From positions 1-47,685 of the forward strand of contig NZ_LGDW01000453.1 of the NCBI RefSeq assembly GCF_001280005.1: a stretch of 47,685 nt of DNA. Direction: 5' to 3'. The stretch is from Streptomyces sp. NRRL WC-3618 (GTDB lineage: Bacteria > Actinomycetota > Actinomycetes > Streptomycetales > Streptomycetaceae). The position numbers and the translations under genes were made by a program. This document shows, piece after piece, positions 47,563-47,685 of this stretch. Numbering within the stretch: position 1 is the stretch's first letter; every line of letters begins with the position of its first letter. The notes beneath the pieces were generated by a model. That model did no database searches and was not told where the DNA came from. It saw nothing but the letters and a program-made list of their open reading frames with translations.

Positions 47563-47685
47563 ATGAGCAACACGACGCAAGTGCCGCGCCGCCGCCCCAG
47601 ATCCCAGCAGTGGACGGCCTGGGCGTTCCTCGCCCCGGTGGTCCTCTACCTCGCCCTCTTCTACGCGTATCCGCTCTACCGCAAT
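47563..47685 (+). CDS. Sugar ABC transporter permease (partial, cut by window end)
   Basis: Forty-one codons from ATG 47563 to the end of the window. The visible part has a basic N-terminus (QVPRRRPRSQQW), then the first membrane helix TAWAFLAPVVLYLALFYAYPLYRN. This is the standard start of MalF-type (UgpA-like) permeases. It begins 19 bp after the binding-protein stop and should be followed by a MalG-type partner beyond the window. Confidence 0.85.
   Translation, partial: MSNTTQVPRRRPRSQQWTAWAFLAPVVLYLALFYAYPLYRN

Noticed and set aside
1..47685. Biosynthetic gene cluster, prophage or integrative element
   Set aside because: No polyketide or peptide synthase, integrase, transposase, attachment repeat or phage gene was found; gene content is mixed and codon use is uniform.

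Overview
The window is high-GC actinobacterial DNA, almost certainly a Streptomyces chromosome. The evidence is very strong third-position GC bias, GTG/TTG starts, AGGAGG-type ribosome binding sites, and streptomycete-restricted families (DUF5133, DUF6479, DUF6629, Pep-A2-like ATP-binding protein, SigB/SigF-type sigma factor, SpoIIE/HATPase phosphatase). A typical Streptomyces intergenic GC-hairpin repeat and one in-frame TTA codon in a regulator also fit. No tRNA, rRNA, CRISPR, prophage or complete insertion sequence was seen. It reads as ordinary chromosomal accessory territory: many small transcription units, each with its own regulator.

Layout. 1-9.3 kb: stress and partner-switch genes (DUF5133, a HATPase-like protein, a SigB-family sigma factor, a PAS-GAF-SpoIIE-HATPase phosphatase), a stand-alone divergent hydroxymethylbilane synthase, and a DoxX-like/peroxiredoxin pair. 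9.3-17.5 kb: secreted cupin, a MerR/DUF3291 divergent pair around a palindromic operator, an atypical long acyl-CoA dehydrogenase, an AraC regulator with a TTA (bldA) codon, and an IclR regulator followed by a TauD-type dioxygenase and a convergent luciferase-like monooxygenase. 17.5-25.8 kb: metallophosphoesterase, MHYT sensor, DUF2264, YciO-type protein, methyltransferase, DUF6629 and DUF1232 membrane proteins. 25.8-31.2 kb: an FprA-type ferredoxin reductase with an iron-box-like site, a zinc-ribbon protein, an ethylene-forming-enzyme (EFE) homologue, and a divergent pair of paralogous GAF-LuxR regulators. 31.2-37.3 kb: aldo/keto reductase, DEAD-box helicase with a structured leader, NmrA-type reductase, lipoprotein, PaaX regulator. 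37.5-41.0 kb: a NitT/TauT-type ABC importer operon with two different permeases. 41.1-47.7 kb (window edge): a LacI-controlled polysaccharide locus made of a 1219-aa secreted multidomain glycoside hydrolase, the LacI gene, a sugar-binding lipoprotein and the start of a sugar permease.

How the genes work together. The most striking system is the EFE homologue. It keeps the iron and substrate ligands of the Pseudomonas syringae enzyme, so the organism may make ethylene from 2-oxoglutarate and arginine. An 18-bp element directly upstream (CTACCCCC-N3-TGAGGGG, minus strand, 27798-27815) recurs with 15/18 identity exactly midway between the two divergent LuxR genes (30071-30088). This ties the paralogous regulator pair to the enzyme. 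A perfect 29-bp-arm hairpin separates the enzyme gene from the regulators.

The second coherent system is the LacI locus. Two divergent promoters, each with a 17-bp spacer, carry a perfect 12-bp CGAACCGGTTCG operator at the predicted transcription start. Hydrolase secretion and sugar uptake would then be induced together. The third is the PaaX-divergent importer, which has an 18-bp palindrome (AATGTA-N6-TACATT) in the shared promoter region.

All functional calls come from reading the sequence and from remembered family features. No database search was run.
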